A DNA stretch of 64,000 nucleotides from NCBI GenBank assembly GCA_047967505.1, contig CM106539.1. One strand, given 5' to 3'. Positions 42,079 to 54,100 of the stretch are shown here, piece after piece. The position numbers and the translations under genes were made by a program. The stretch is from Dipteris shenzhenensis (Eukaryota; Polypodiophyta; Polypodiopsida; Gleicheniales). Numbering within the stretch: position 1 is the first letter of the stretch; each line of letters opens with the position of its first letter. Under the pieces are notes generated by a model. That model ran no database searches. It worked only from the letters and a program-made list of their open reading frames with translations, and was not told where the DNA came from.

Positions 42079-45000
42079 ATGAGTTGGACCATGGTGAGTT
42101 GGAACGTGCACGGGCTCCACGACATCACGTGTCAACATCCGCAGCATCTGTTACTTCAACAGGAGTTGCAGAGGGCAGTGGTTGGGTGGACAGTGGACTT
42201 CCTCTTAATCCAAGAGCATATGTTTTCAACCGCAAATGTTCGACGTAGACGGCACCTCCTTCCAGGGAGAGGCCCTGAGGTATGGTCCCCCGCGGTTGGC
42301 ACGAGTAGGGGGGTCTGCATTTCGATGTCCCAGTCCATTGGAGCGGATGTGTATGATCAAGGCGAGCTCATCCAAGGCAGAGTAGTATGGATGGGTTTGA
42401 GGGTTGGGACTCCAAGATTGGGATTCTCAATGTGTATGCCCCAGCTTGTAGACACTAGCGACCCGCCTTTTGGAGGTGGTGGACGGAGTCCCTCCCGAAT
42501 GTGGACTCGGTCGTGGATTGTTGGAGGTGACTTCAACAATCTCAAGTTTGAGGAGCCTGGGGGTCGGCTTCGAAAAGAAGCACTTGGGAGTACATTTTCT
42601 CGATCTGCGATCGGGACCCCTGGAGGGAACCGGAGCTCTCTAGGTCTCTTGGCAGTCCCAGTTTCTCCTTTGGACAGCAGCAACAGGATGGTCTACTTGA
42701 GAGACTAGACAGATTCTATGTCAGAGATTGGGCCATGCATAGGGGTGGAGCCATCGATATTCTAGCAGTAGGGACTACCCTCTCGGGCCACTCCCCTATT
42801 GTTCTTCACCTAGAGTAGCCCCGCCATGGCCTACCATAGAGAGGGGTCTGCATTCCAAATGCTTTGCTCCTGAAGGAGGAGGTACAACAGAGTATTACAG
42901 CTATTTGGTAGCAGCCTGAGTCCCCCCCACAGGGAGGGTGGGCTGTTTGGGCAGCTGAGGCAATTCAGTAGAGCAGTGAGGAGCTTCGCACCCATGCTAT
43001 GCACCGCCGTCATACTCTTCAAGAGAGAGAGAGGGCTTTGCGGCAAGACTTGGCCTCCATTGAGCATCTTCAAGAGTAGGATTCAGAGTTGCAGTGGTTA
43101 GCAGACCTGTATGAGTGCACTCGCTTGGAGCTTCAGGTACTGAGGTTAGAGATGGGCTGAGTACTCCTACCACCCCTCTAGATTTCGGTGGGTACACCAA
43201 GATGACAAGATGACCAGGCAATTCTTTCAGGCCACTGGCCCTAGATCAACTGGCGCATAGTTGCAAAGATTGAGAGACGCTAGTGGAGAGATGCACTCGG
43301 ATCCGCAGGAGATCTTGGAGTTAACCTCGGATTTCTATCTGCGCTTGGAGGGGCTCTCGCAGGTTTTGGTAGCCCGAGATTCAATTCGGACACACGTTCC
43401 AAAGGTGGTCTCCCAAAGTGTGAGCAGCCAGTTAGATGTGCCTTTTTCGGATGCGGAGCTTTGTGAGGCCCTCCAGAAGTGCCTCGGGGAGGACAGGCTG
43501 ACTTTCTTTAGGTGCTTCTGGGAGTGCATTCATACCCCCCTCCGCTTCGCCTTTCAAGAGATCTTCGACTCGGGCACCCTTCGACACTGAGTCATGGCTG
43601 GATATCCTTGATCCAGGAGCTCAACCAAACTCTCTCTTGTAGGAAGGGCCTTGGTGGCTAACTAGGTCCTCCTTGCTACCACTTGGTTCATAGCCTCGTG
43701 CTGGCGTTTTCACAGGGGATGCATGGGACAACTGAGGTGCTTGGTGTGCAATTTCCTCTGGGCAAGATCGGATGGCACACGTAACACCTGAGCCAGGGTA
43801 GCCTGGCAGATAGTGATCCTGCCCTAGGCCCAGGGAGGATTGGGCATCATTGATCCGGAGATGCAAAGCAAGGCCTTGTTGGGCAAGTTGGTAGTGAGGG
43901 GCCTCACTCCAGGTACAGAGCCCTGGAAGCTCTTCTGCAACGCGGTCTCCTTCAAAACACCCCCCGCACGGGTGGTCAGTGGCAGCAGTCACATAGATGG
44001 CTCTTCTCAGAGGCCACCCTTACACGGAAGGGCTCTCCCTTGATGCAGAGTCTCTTCAAAGTTTGGTAGCGATTGGCAAGGGATCTTATGCGAGCTAGTC
44101 CTCAGTTTTCTGAGGAGTTTGCACAACATCTGATCTCACACCCGGAGGTCTGGGATCAGGATGGTCGCACTTGGACAGAGGTTACACATTGGTTGGGCAC
44201 AGTGGGACAGCGGCCCAGCTTGACCTTTAAGGACGTGGGCGAGACTCCTGGTTGACACAAAGGTACGATTAGAGACCCTCTCACATCTTCAGGGCGCGGG
44301 CCTGAGGATGGCAGAGATCGAGGCAACTATCCTTGAGTCTTGGTGGGCAAGCCTTCAAAGTTTCACACCAGCACAATGGTTGGGCCAGTTCTCAGGGATA
44401 GGGGCACCTCTTCGGATTCAGCTATGCCCCCTCCCTCATTCTCAATCGAGCCCAATTCTACAGTGTGGGTCCAGGTGGACTCTTGCAATCTCTGATAGAT
44501 GGAGATCCAGCTATGCCCCCTCCTTCCCATTCTCAGCGGAGCCCGATTCTACAGTGTGGGTCCAGGTGGACTCTTGCAATCTCTAACAGATGGAGATCCG
44601 GAGATGGATGGAGCCTTGGATCAGTTAGGACGACAAAGGGTCAGAGTAGTTGGCCGTCTAGGCAAGGAGTGGTCGATCGACCCCTCTCGCATCTCAGATT
44701 TGGATGCAACTCGCTGACACTTATGGTTATGGGAGGGTCGTCCCCTCAGTGAGGTACAGTGGGACTCAAGCGAGTGATTCTGGCCGTCCAGAGTAGGCCA
44801 CTCAGAGAGAGTGGTGGAGGTGCCCTTCTTCTATTATACTACATGCATAGGACACCGCTTGCAGTTGGAAGCCGTAGCCTGGACTCCGTTGAGAGAGAGG
44901 CATTGGACAGCGTAACAGGTACCTCGAGAGGTGAGATCCAGGTTCTCGACACGCCTCTGGTCCAGTCTCCGACCGCGAAAGATATCCTACTTTTTTTGGA

Positions 45001-45540
45001 TGATAGCGCATGGAGGTCTTCCTGTTAGCCCTTAGTTGGAGCAGATGCGGGTGAATGGCAACTGCCATAGATGCACGATTGGGACTTTGGAGACGATCCC
45101 CCACTGCCTTTGAAGCTGCCCAACAGCACAGAGGATATGGCAAGGAGCGCTTCGGATCGTGGCGAGGCTTCAAGGCACACAAAGGGACTTCACATGGGAC
45201 AGGCATGGTTGCTTGGTTGTGAGAGGGTGACCATGCCTTTTCCATTGACGTGGTCTCTCCAGCATACAAGATACAAGGCTTGTACATTCACAGCATTGAG
45301 TTTCAGGAGGTGACCCCTCCCACTAGTCATCGACCTCTTCCTTCGTCGGAGGACAACGTGTGGGAGACAGTATCCAACATTATGGCATGGAACATCTGGG
45401 TTGCTCGCTGCAGCTGGGTTATGGGCCAACACCATGTTTCACCGTCAACCACCTTGGTAGCCATCTGGCAAGACATCATCTTCACGCTTCGCATCATTTG
45501 GAAGCAAGGCTCTCCAGGTTCTTGAGCCACCGTTCCACGA
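42079..45540 (+). pseudogene. LINE family 1 ORF2 (endonuclease to C-terminus), RT core deleted
   Basis: It begins [14 protein letters not shown] at 42079, the start of the AP-like endonuclease; GGDFNNLKFEEPGG follows at about 42525. 43261-43590 carries the pre-RT segment (EILELTSDFYLRLEGL ... VPFSDAELCEALQK ... LTFFRCFWE). After a deletion the frame resumes at QGGLGIIDPEMQSKALLGKL (43830) and continues to EPWKLF. Pieces at 45340-45525 (MAWNIWVARCSWVMGQ) resemble the region near the end of plant LINE ORF2. There is no FADD/YADD box. Frameshifts are frequent. Confidence 0.75.
44422..44600. repeat. 89-bp tandem duplication inside the LINE
   Basis: CTATGCCCCCTCC begins at 44422 and 44511; both copies run through CAGTGTGGGTCCAGGTGGAC and TCTTGCAATCTCT. 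Confidence 0.85.
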
Positions 45541-45899
45541 CGAGAACGTTTTTGCAAGGCTTGGCCCACGGGTGTTTTCTACAACATCACCCCGAGAGGG
45601 ATCAGACGGTTGTATAGTCCGCCACCTTGGTTGTTATCCCCTATTACAGAGAATCCCTAGGCAGTGATAGGCAATCAGCTGGAATCTCTGGCAGCAAGAG
45701 TGCTTTTTTGATAGCCAACATTTAATTTTTCATTAATTTTCATGGTTGGTACCTTTATGGTATTTGCCAACTTTTATGATTGTTATTTACAAGCATCAAT
45801 AGAAGTTCTTTTCTCTGGAAAAATAAATAAATAAAAATATATATATTCAAGATAATTCATAAACTAGGCTCATCTCACTACAACGCAAGTTGTCTGTCA

Positions 45900-46340
45900 A
45901 AAATAAAAGGTGATCAACCAAAGGATGGTGTAAATAATGAAATACCCGATGCAACTTATTTGATGTGGATTTATAAGAAGATAAATACAAAGAGATAGTG
46001 CAATACTTATTAACAACCAGCTTGCTATGAATGAATAAAGGAGACTTGTCTTACAAACATTGCAAGAGGTGCAACATCTGCCAAAGAGTTGGTAAATTGA
46101 AATTCCAAGATCAAAGGCTATTAAATCCACCATGGGAACCAATTATTAAATTTTTTTAGGTCCCTTCAAAGTGACCACACCCCTAAGATATATCATGGTC
46201 GCCACATGTTACATAACAAAATGTTATACAAAATGGCCCCAAGCAAAAGAGCCCAGAGAGTACAACAAAAAGCATAGTCAAATTTCTATACAAAATCTAG
46301 AGTGTTTAATAAAGGGATACACTTCATTAATTCGATTATG
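45900..46340 (+). pseudogene. Ty3/gypsy integrase relic
   Basis: Plus frames read CKRCNICQRVGKLKFQ (C-x-x-C of the H2C2 finger), NPPWEPIIKF, then RYIMVATCYITK ... KWPQAK and KGIHFINSIMENMTKEF. These follow the order of a Tat/Athila-like integrase (finger, W-E-P, RYIxVATDY-TKW-AKA, then GxHFxN). Stops and shifts interrupt. The DDE Asp in VATDY is replaced (VATCY). Confidence 0.55.
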
Positions 46341-48105
46341 GAGAATATGACAAAAGAATTCCAATCCAACACTGAACAAGCCCTTACAAAATCAAGCATT
46401 GCCATGACAATGGCACATTGTCTCAAGAGGACCTGAATGGGAACGAATTGCCTAATCCATTCAATGGTATGAAAATCAAGGTATTTCAATCCACAATTAA
46501 TTGTGTGTCGATAGAGCAAGGTATCAATGAAGAAAGTAAAAAGCAAGGAAGCCATTCTAGGAACAAAGAAGAATCCAATCGAAGACCGAATAAATAAAAA
46601 AACCATGAGTAGTTCGAAAGTATTAGAATCGAAGTAGCTGAGAGACTGAAGAAGGATGCACTCCAAAAGTCGAAGAAATGACCAAAGACTAAGGATGAAG
46701 AACAAAGCACTAATATTGAGAACTATGGTGTTTAGGATCACAATAGGTAGAGGCCTATGGGACCACATTGATGCAATAGAAGATAAATTTGTCTAGACTT
46801 GAATCCAAAAGTTAGCATATGTTAGCAACAAGAAAGAAGAAGACGCATGCAAACACCAACATTGTGGTATTTACAGACGATTGGAAGTTGCACTAGTCGC
46901 TAATTCAAGCATATAGTAGCGCTCAAATTTGAACATCGAGAAGTGTTTTACTGACAATGGAGTTCTCAAAACTCACACAATGCCGCTCTCCCCTCTCCTC
47001 ATTTATATTTGAAGCCTATAGAAGAGCTCAAATTTCAAACATTTGCTAACCTGCAACTGGCTTTGAACCTGATTTTAGTTTGAGTGCAATTGAGCTCGCC
47101 ACAGCTGAAAACGTTCTCCAAAGCTCTACGCACATCGCTTAGAATTCAATGAGGCACTCCCTTCAGATTTCAACGATTTATGCCATTGTGGTGGATAATT
47201 TGGAGATCGTCCAACCCAAACAAAAATTCCTGCTAATAACTTTGTCTTCTGTGGAAAACCTGATTATCCAATTGTGAATTCTTCTCAATTGGGGTGCCTA
47301 TTTAAGGCACTGGAAAATGAAATAGGGGTGTTATTTTTAAAACCAAAGTTTGTTGCATGTCTTGAGCTTAGAAAAATAATTAAGAGAAATGTTCCAACTC
47401 CTCAAGGATTTATTACTGTGCTGTCAGACTTATCTACTACGAATTCCTCTCAGGACTGCCCAGATGACCTCCCAAGAACTCAGGTCAGAAGAGCTATGTT
47501 CGTATTTTTTGCCTCCCCCCATCAGCTCCATGCACATAGGAGAATAATGATGACAAAATACCCAGTGAGGGAGGGCTCAAGCCATCAACACATGCCAGAT
47601 CTAAACTAGAAGGTGGACGCCTCCAGCAGCAGACAATAAATGAGTAGGTAAAGCGTCAGCTCTGCCTCAAGTGTTTGGACAGCACAAGCATGTGGTGACA
47701 CTAGTACTGGGCAACAATGCACATAACCTGAAGCTATGCAATGTATGTAAGTCTGTTGGCTTCTGTTCATCAACATGGTGCTGAAGCTATGCAATTAAGT
47801 CTCTGGCTTCTGTCCATGATGAACTATGTGAGTCTGTTCCCTAGCTTGAATCAAATGTTGTTGTCGACTTCTGCACAGCACTAGCCCTCTCCATCCTGCA
47901 ACATTCATTAAAAGTTGGTTTTGCGATTCTTGGATCAAGGAAGTATATATCAGTGTTAGCAGTAATGGAGGCCTCACGGAGGAGGGCAAAGCTGTAATGT
48001 TGGGGATATGGATTCACACAATGCAGCTCTTCCCTCTCCTCATTGGTATTCAAGAAGTTTAAACAATAATTCAAGATCTTCAGAACCAGCTTGGCAGTCT
48101 GGATA
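46341..48105. other. unassigned sequence
   Basis: The minus frame 46286-46768 is hydrophobic only because it is antisense to charged A/G-rich sequence. The plus frame 47274-47609 (LGCLFKALENEIGVLF, FITVLSDLS) is unrecognised; it may be the ORF1 region of the LINE relic that follows. Confidence 0.35.
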
Positions 48106-48109
48106 ACAA

Positions 48110-48800
48110 AAGGTTTTGATTCTTTACTGACCATGTCACAGGTAGAGGACCCTGGACAGCCAACAATTTTCTTGATGGGGGTTTTCAATATGGTAGAGAG
48201 CAGAATGGTAGGTGGATACAGCTTGGTACTGTTATTCAAGGAGCTGCATATTCCCTCTGTGATTCTATAAAGGACTTCAATGAATTAGCAGATAGTAGGC
48301 AAGATTCTGGGTTTACTTGGTCCAATCCACAGGTTGGTCACAGGTTGGTGATAATTATAGAGAGGCTAAGTTGGACAGAGGGCATCTCTCCGACCCACTT
48401 TTTAATAGTCGAGCTCGGAATATAGTTCATGCTTGGTCTCAGATCTCGAGCTTTGGTTTGGGCAAGAGAGCATAGGACTCTTGGTTAAAGACGAACACCT
48501 ATTTCTTTCATTTTAAGAGTGTGAGAAGTAGAGTTCAGGTCATTTGGAAAAGGACCATAGGAAATGAAGGCTTCAATTTCAAAAATGGGAGTCGACCAAG
48601 AGAAGAGTCGGATTTTCTTGAAAGAGGTCAGAAGGAAAGATGCCCAGGCCATGCATAAAAATACAGATGTAGAAAAACGGATCTCAAAATTTGAGTCAAA
48701 AGCAAATGAAGGATCAGCTACAGCACAAAGGGAGATGATTGAATTTCAGAGAATGCTGAGGGAAGGTAAAATGGTACATATAATGCAAGCTGAGGTCTAA
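48110..48800 (+). pseudogene. LINE endonuclease and linker relic
   Basis: Around 48265-48420 the frame reads FNELADSRQDSGFTWSNPQ, then KLDRGHLSDPLF, matching the DSGFTWSN ... LDR end of LINE endonucleases. 48564-48800 (SRIFLKEVRRKDAQAMHKN and onward) is a charged helical segment like the linker before RT. No RT follows. Confidence 0.6.
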
Positions 48801-49474
48801 TTCAGAGACTGGTGGGGAAGAAAATTTGATTGATCCACAAAAGAATGTTGCAGGCTCATCAAGAGAGCACACATTTATGAGGAAATTCCTCTATTGGACC
48901 CTTGAGGACACCTCTTTTTGCATTCATTTAGAACCCGAATCAGCAATCAATCAAAAGGCCCATATCTGCAAACCCAAAGTAGGATCACAAAAGATGATTA
49001 TCCCTTGAAAGCGTGATTGTGGCCCTCAAAAGATGGCGTTACACTTCCAAGGACATTCATCATTTGAGAAGAGCCTCTAGCCAGCCAGACTAAAGACACA
49101 TTAAGAAAAGCAAGTGAGAACTACAATAGGCATTATAATAGAGCTTGAAATTCAGGCAAACTCATTTGGAACACCCCATTCTATTGATGCTTCAGTAGAC
49201 TCAAGATATTACATGTATTATGTCAATTCAAACCAAAAAGAAACAGTCGAAGATGAACAGCAATCACAAAGGTCACAGTTTGAAAATGATTGAAGTGTAC
49301 AAATAATGTACTGTACTGTGATACATTCAAACCTACTAACGATTCACGGATTCTGATAACCTCCAGGAACTTTACCTTGGAGAGTCAATCGTCCACACCG
49401 AAGTTGCATACCTTGTTGTTGACTGTTTGTTGCTAGCAAATGCTGTCAGAAACCCTATGTCATAACTGAGAAGA
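48801..49474. other. no recognisable feature; presumed 3' flank of the fucosyltransferase gene
   Basis: No domain is seen. Part may be 3' UTR of the minus-strand gene ending at 49475. Confidence 0.35.
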
Positions 49475-49651
49475 TCAGTGCAGGCTTGCTACAAAGTTCG
49501 GTTTTTCCCCTTGACACAAGTATTCATCGCATGTGCTAGATGTTCCCCATTCATTGCGCATTCTCACGATGTCCATTGAGAACGTGGAGCCAGGGCTACC
49601 AATAAATGTGCTCGACATTGCACAAATTGTCTTATCCAGCATTGCAGTCAC
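49475..49651 (-). CDS. O-fucosyltransferase-like terminal exon
   Basis: Acceptor ATGTTACAG|GTGACT; 58 codons and TGA. It encodes LDKTICAMSS, GSTFSMD and CDEYLCQGEKPNF. Confidence 0.74.
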   Translation of the reverse strand: MTAMLDKTICAMSSTFIGSPGSTFSMDIVRMRNEWGTSSTCDEYLCQGEKPNFVASLH

Positions 49652-51117
49652 CTGTAACATGTATTAGTAGTCCTACTTTAAGTGTGTCTCCCTGCTGTTT
49701 AACACCAAAAAAATGCATACAATGGGTGAATGGAAAAAGGAGTATGCATATGGTCCTCTTCAAAGGACCATCTCTTTGCAGAAGAGACTACAGCTCACAT
49801 AATTATCTGGGCAAAAACAGGCACATAGAGAGGCAATTAGCAGGGGATTATACCTCAAGAACTGGCAAATACGTGCAGACTGCTGTCACCAATATGCAGA
49901 CAGACCATCCCCATTCCATTGACATCATTTAATCAGAAAAACAGAGAAACCAAATGCTTATAGGGTAGGACACAGTATATCCGCTTTAAAAAAGAAAAGA
50001 GACATTTAGCAATCCTGCATTTCCTTTGACAATGAGCTCGTATAACTGTCAGCTTCCCTGTAAATAAAGTACACTTTTGTGTACAAACTCTGCACAAACA
50101 CACCATGCAGCTATAGGTTATCTGATGGATGGTCTGTACTAACATGCTTTTTTCAAGAAAGGCACCCTAGAAGTGCAGAGTACCAACATGGACCCATCAA
50201 CCATCATGTGGCACACAGCCAATGAGGTGTCCATGAGACGTTGCAAAGCCCACAATGAATTTTAGGCTACTTTGTGACTTTCATGACCATGCAGACGCTG
50301 TGAGTGTTCCCCATGTAGCACGTCCCAACGCCCATCACTGGTTTTATAGCTAGTGTCAACGAAATCGAGGAGGGGGCCTAGTGAAACCGGCCTTACACAC
50401 ATGCACAGGTACAATCAGAAATGCACACAAATGAGTTAATGCAGTACGAAAATAACAATCACTGGCTACAGGTTACCCTGATGTCGGACTGATAGTGCAG
50501 CATAATAAAGGGGAGAAAGAGGCCTAGTTACCTGATGTACTAAAGGGGAAAATAACAATCACAGGTTACCCTGCAGTCGGACTGATAGTGCAGCATAAAA
50601 TGTTGAGGCATTTGTAGAGGATGTGGATTGGTGCATGGATATGGAAATCTTCCCTTTAAGCAGAACTCGTGGACTTGACTTGCCTCTAATAGAGAATTCT
50701 GTTGGCTTCTCGAAGGGAGCCTATTTGCGAAGCAAACCATGAATAAGTTCACCATGATCTGGCTGTCTGTGGACAACCATGTGCAAGAGAAACAGGCTTT
50801 TGTCAGTCCATGTGCAGCGTGGTTGCATTGGGCTCATTCACTAGTCAGAGGAGGCCATCGATTGCACTGAAAGGTTGTCTGGGCTGATTCGTCAGCTTGG
50901 ACAGGTTGTACGAGCCAGTTTGAGGCTGACTCATCAGCGTAAACAAGTTGACTTGGAGCTGTTTGGCGCTCTCTCTCTCTCTCTCTCTCTGATATTTTTG
51001 CTACTCTACTATTTGTTCACCAGCTTAGCTCTTTAGCTTTCAGCAAGGGCCTTAGTGAGCCCTTTGCTTCAGCCCTTAGTGGCTTGTATGAGTTACTTCC
51101 TGCAGACGTAAATACAC

Positions 51118-51149
<32 letters not shown>

Positions 51150-54100
51150 GCCCGCCTAGCTCTCCGCCATGCTGCAACCTCCCTGCCCGCCTTGGAGCTG
51201 CTCCCCGCCCTGCTGCTTCTCCTCTCCACGCTGCGCCACACCCTGCTGTCCCGCCGCACCACGCTCCAGCTCCAGCTCCAGCTCCCCGCCATGCTGCTTG
51301 CCCAGGCAGCCTACCCGTTAGTGCACCCCCCCCATATGCTCCTCTGCTGCTGCCCGCGCTGCTGCTTGCACACCCCCCGCTTGCTGTCGCGCTGCTCCCC
51401 TCCCCGCTCCCCCTTGATTGCGCCATTGCTGCACTCCTGCCCCACTTCGCCATTGCTGCTGCTGCGCCTTTGCTGCGCCACTGCCCGCCATTGCTGCATT
51501 GTTGCTTGCAAAGCAACCTTGGGCTGCAAAACACCAAGGTTAGCTTAGCTTGGTAGCCAGCCGCTCCCGCCCCTCCCTCCCTCAGCCCTCATAATCTCAT
51601 CAAGCAACCTACCTGAAGACATCAGACCAAGAAGTGGGGACATTATGGGTACAAAGGAGAGCTCACCCGACCAGAAAACAAGGGGTGACAAGGACCGGAA
51701 GTATAGCCTCATCTGGAAGAAGGCGGAGAAAATAGAAGACCCGAACGTAAAGGCTTGCATATCAACACTCAAGGAGATATGAAAAATGCAAGACACAGAA
51801 ATTGAAGGCCTACGCAAGAAACTGATAGAGACTAGAGAAGAAGAGCTCTCAACCTTCAAGCCCAAATGCAAGATGAAATGAAGAAATGGACAAATGGATA
51901 TGTGAGAAAGGTAAAATGATGCAGGACATTACTCATGCTTTGGTTGAAAAAAACAGCAATTTGACCTCAAAAATTGAGACAGGGGAGCTTCAGCCACCTT
52001 TTACTGCGGAGCTGAACACCATTAAAGAGCAAATGCAGCAGCTCAAGAATGCGAAGGGGAGGTCAGAGGAAGGGTACAAGATCATTGATACGCTGAAATC
52101 AAAGAATGAACAACTCAAAAAGGAAATGGCAGCTTTGCAAACAACGGTACATGGGAAACACTCCGAGTTCACACAACAATGTAATCAAGAAAGACACAAC
52201 ACCAAAGAAAAGGGGATAGCCCCATGTCAGATGCCAAAACCCTCTTTGACAAGATGGGAGTAAATCTCACTTGTGAATCAGCCTGGAGAGTGGGTGAAAC
52301 AGATGCACCAACGAGACCTTTGGTTGTAAAGCTGCGAACAGCCACAAATAGATCCACCCTTATGAGTACATGGGCAGCATTGAAGGGGGCCAAGATCTTT
52401 CTAGATGAAGATCTCACACTCCTACAGCAAGAACACAGAAGGGAGGGAATGGTGCGGGTGATGGCTCCAAGACAAGAGGGAAAATGGGCAGTTTACAGAG
52501 ATGGTAGGGTGATCATTCGAGAGAACGTAGAAAAAGAAATACGAGATGCACAGGAGAAGGGGACAGCACATGACGGTGTCTAAATGACGGGGCGAGTATG
52601 CAAAACAAATTGAGGATGGCAGTGTGGAATTGTAATGGCACCCTATGGTCCGACCCAGGGGGGTTCTTGGAGACATACCATAACAAAGATGTGATCTTCT
52701 ACACCGAGACACATGAGAGCCCAGAGAGAGGGCTACCCACAGTGACACGATACACGTGGGAGTCTACCCACAGGAAGGAATTGAGGAGGGATAGTGGGAT
52801 ACGAGGATCCAGAGGTGTGGCTGTTCTTTTCAGATCACATCTAAGGCCACTCCTTATTGTGATACGAAAGGAGGAGCATGCACGACACGTGGATTCGGAT
52901 CTAGTTACCAGACACACAGCCGACTTTCATTGCAGTATGTTACTTTCCCCCCGACACATCATCCTATGCACGAGAAGTCCCCATTGACGGACACAGCCCA
53001 CATGAGACTATTCATTATGATATCACGGAGTTCTCCAGACACGGGGACACTCTCCTCATTGGTGACTTCAATGCACGTACTAGGAACAGACAGGTGGGCC
53101 TCTTAGATTTCGATGAGGATTTCCTCATAGTACCGGAGATGGATGCAGTAGAGTTAGGAATCGAGAGACAGTCGACAGATGTAGATGCACTAGTGACAGC
53201 ATATGGGAGACAGTTACTCGAGCTGGGGACTATACATGACTTGATCATATATAGCAGTCTCCGAAGATGGCCATCATCTGACGGACTCACCTGTTTTCCA
53301 CATGGAGAGGAGAGTAGTACGGTAGACTACCTGCTCAATCCATGGCATTGGCCCCACAGATACATGACTTTATTGTGTTGCCCCCCCCCACTTGGAGCCG
53401 ACCCCTCATATCTCACTTTTTGTATATCGGTTGCCACGCCAACCATGAGAAGGGCCCCCCACCACCCACTCGTGTTCAGATCCATTTTGACCATGCTCTT
53501 GACCCGGTGTATGTGAGCCACCTGGCTTCTAAGCTTCCAGTACTACTTGGTGATGGGATGGACCTCACACATGCATCAGACACTCTTATATCGGTGATAC
53601 AGGATGTTGCCGCCGGATCCTTTTCCACGACACGATCTACAAGTGTTCCAAATGGGAAGATGCCCCAAAATCCATGGTTTGATGTCAGTGCAGAGAGATG
53701 AGAGCCCACCTTACACGTGAGATAGCACTCGGACATTTGACTCCACTAGAGGCACACCAGGTCTCACGCCGAGTGACACGGCGTAAGGCCGGTAAGATTA
53801 TTTTGATGATGAAGCAACAGTTATGCTGTTGATCCAGCCTTGGAATGTGTGTATACCCTGTTTGAGGGAAGAAGCGTAAATTAGTGCTTTTGGGTTGTAT
53901 GCATTTGCAGTGAAATGTGGCATGTGGGGTGCAGTTGAAACGTGGCATGTGGGGTACATAAATCAGTGCTTTTGGGTCATATACACTCGCAAAGCTGAAC
54001 ATGCACAGGTTCTGGTGCCTGCATGCTCATACATGGGCTAGAAAGCCATGCATGTGACTTTTCAGTTCATGTAACACCTTTCTTGAAGTATGCATGAGCA

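Larger units (their letters stand above)
39990..45845 (+). mobile_element. LINE (family 1), long but decayed copy
   Basis: ORF1 with a zinc knuckle, ORF2 with endonuclease, remnants of the RT start and the ORF2 C-terminal region lie in the right order, ending in an A-rich tail (AAAAATAAATAAATAAAAATAT, 45819-45840). The RT core is deleted (about 43590-43700) and many frameshifts are present. The 5' end is set only approximately. A fragment of the same family lies inverted at 12090-12919. Confidence 0.8.

Noticed and set aside
40382-45569. Many long minus-strand frames opposite the family 1 LINE
   Set aside because: They are shadows of the plus-strand LINE coding regions.
46286-46768. 160-codon hydrophobic minus-strand frame resembling a membrane protein
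   Set aside because: The plus strand shows Ty3 integrase-like motifs nearby, and the hydrophobicity follows from antisense reading of A/G-rich codons. No transporter motif is present.
51076-51548. 153/154-codon frames on both strands
   Set aside because: They arise from CT-repeat and GC-rich CTGC words with no stop codons by composition; Leu/Cys/Pro or Gly/Ala-rich with no domain.
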